Shown here piece by piece: positions 63,858 to 64,000 of a DNA stretch of 64,000 nt; position 1 is the first letter of the stretch, and each line of letters opens with the position of its first letter. A program made the position numbers and the translations under genes. The notes under the pieces are model-generated. The model saw only the letters and a list, made by a program, of their open reading frames with translations, was not told the origin of the DNA and made no database searches. Source of the DNA: PNON01 sp963757065 (GTDB lineage Bacteria > Chloroflexota > Anaerolineae > Anaerolineales > Anaerolineaceae); NCBI GenBank assembly GCA_963757065.1, contig CAVWQC010000002.1:248001-312000 (forward strand). The letters run 5' to 3'.

Positions 63858-64000
63858 CTAATTGTCAGGCAACAGAGCCATGCGATTAAATTTATTTCGA
63901 GATTGTTTATATAAGGCTGAGACCCCTTTCTTGATCGGTTCTGATCCTACTTTTTCAATCCACTTTATTGTAGCAGTTTTTGCTTTATCAAAACAAGCTT
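63858..64000 (-). CDS. Unidentified protein, C-terminal fragment (5' end outside window)
   Basis: An open frame on the minus strand enters from the right edge and stops at TAG 63858-63860, giving 46 visible residues: ACFDKAKTATIKWIEKVGSE, then PIKKGVSALYKQSRNKFNRM and ALLPDN. It is basic and helix-prone. No family was recognised. It ends 45 bp before the histidine kinase ATG, so the two may be in one transcript. Confidence 0.5.
   Translation of the reverse strand, partial: ACFDKAKTATIKWIEKVGSEPIKKGVSALYKQSRNKFNRMALLPDN

Noticed and set aside
1..64000. CRISPR arrays, tRNA/rRNA genes, prophage or IS elements
   Set aside because: No regularly spaced repeats, no tRNA-like T-arm or CCA signatures in intergenic spaces, no rRNA-like conserved segments and no transposase or integrase frames were found.

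Overview
The window is a stretch of bacterial chromosome of moderate-to-low GC (roughly 42-43 % by eye), densely packed with housekeeping genes. I infer an anaerobic member of the Chloroflexota, most likely class Anaerolineae. The signs are a lipoprotein pathway with lgt and lspA but no lnt in view, a YidC without the large periplasmic domain, an ABC-2/SpoIIM fusion permease, a SHMT-GcvT fusion and lineage-type membrane proteins. No rRNA, tRNA, CRISPR array, prophage or insertion sequence was seen. An HNH endonuclease fragment lies at the left edge and an unidentified C-terminal fragment at the right edge.

Layout. 0.2-11.5 kb (all minus): metallo-beta-lactamase protein, ABC ATPase plus ABC-2/SpoIIM permease, lgt, CDP-alcohol phosphatidyltransferase, FtsK/SpoIIIE, a triple-S1 protein, a 7TM-GAF-HTH membrane protein, GNAT and an anchored exoplasmic protein. 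11.5-20 kb: purine nucleoside phosphorylase, threonine aldolase, RluA, lspA, ileS with a T-box leader, and pyrimidine nucleoside phosphorylase. 20-23.6 kb: the conserved rpmH-rnpA-yidD-yidC-jag block, with a PQQ-propeller lipoprotein inserted between yidD and yidC. 23.6-27 kb: two RCK/TrkA proteins and a KimA-like potassium transporter. 27-28.5 kb (plus): tatA-tatB-tatC. 28.4-34 kb: MtaB, a lipoprotein, a TPR protein, a cold-shock protein, a YdcF protein and a MalY/PatB lyase. 34-42.5 kb: rRNA methyltransferase, an AttEFGH-like ABC/lipocalin operon, CorA, GNAT and a monoacylglycerol-lipase-like hydrolase. 42.5-49 kb: a short structured transcript, the SHMT-GcvT fusion, a LysN-like aminotransferase and a TGS-uridine-kinase-type protein. 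49-53 kb: LipM-like octanoyltransferase, DUF4230 protein, SanA-like protein, HD protein and a TIM-barrel/SnoaL protein. 53-64 kb (minus): gyrA, rpoC and a large sensor histidine kinase.

How the genes fit together. Several blocks serve the cell envelope: lgt/lspA lipoprotein maturation, YidC/YidD and Tat export, and lipoprotein export or remodelling ABC systems. One-carbon/glycine metabolism (SHMT-GcvT) lies a few kb from a LipM-like enzyme that could supply the lipoyl precursor for the glycine-cleavage H protein. Potassium homeostasis is represented by the KimA-like transporter with its likely RCK regulators.

Two observations dominate. First, nine genes between 35 and 59 kb are broken by single-base frameshifts, including the essential genes gyrA and rpoC, while 0-34 kb shows none; I read this as regional sequence error rather than gene decay. 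Second, ileS encodes a type-2 enzyme with the non-canonical GxHH signature linked to mupirocin hyper-resistance. The best candidate for something undescribed is the promoter-microORF-three-hairpin-terminator unit at 42.51-42.68 kb in front of the SHMT-GcvT fusion.
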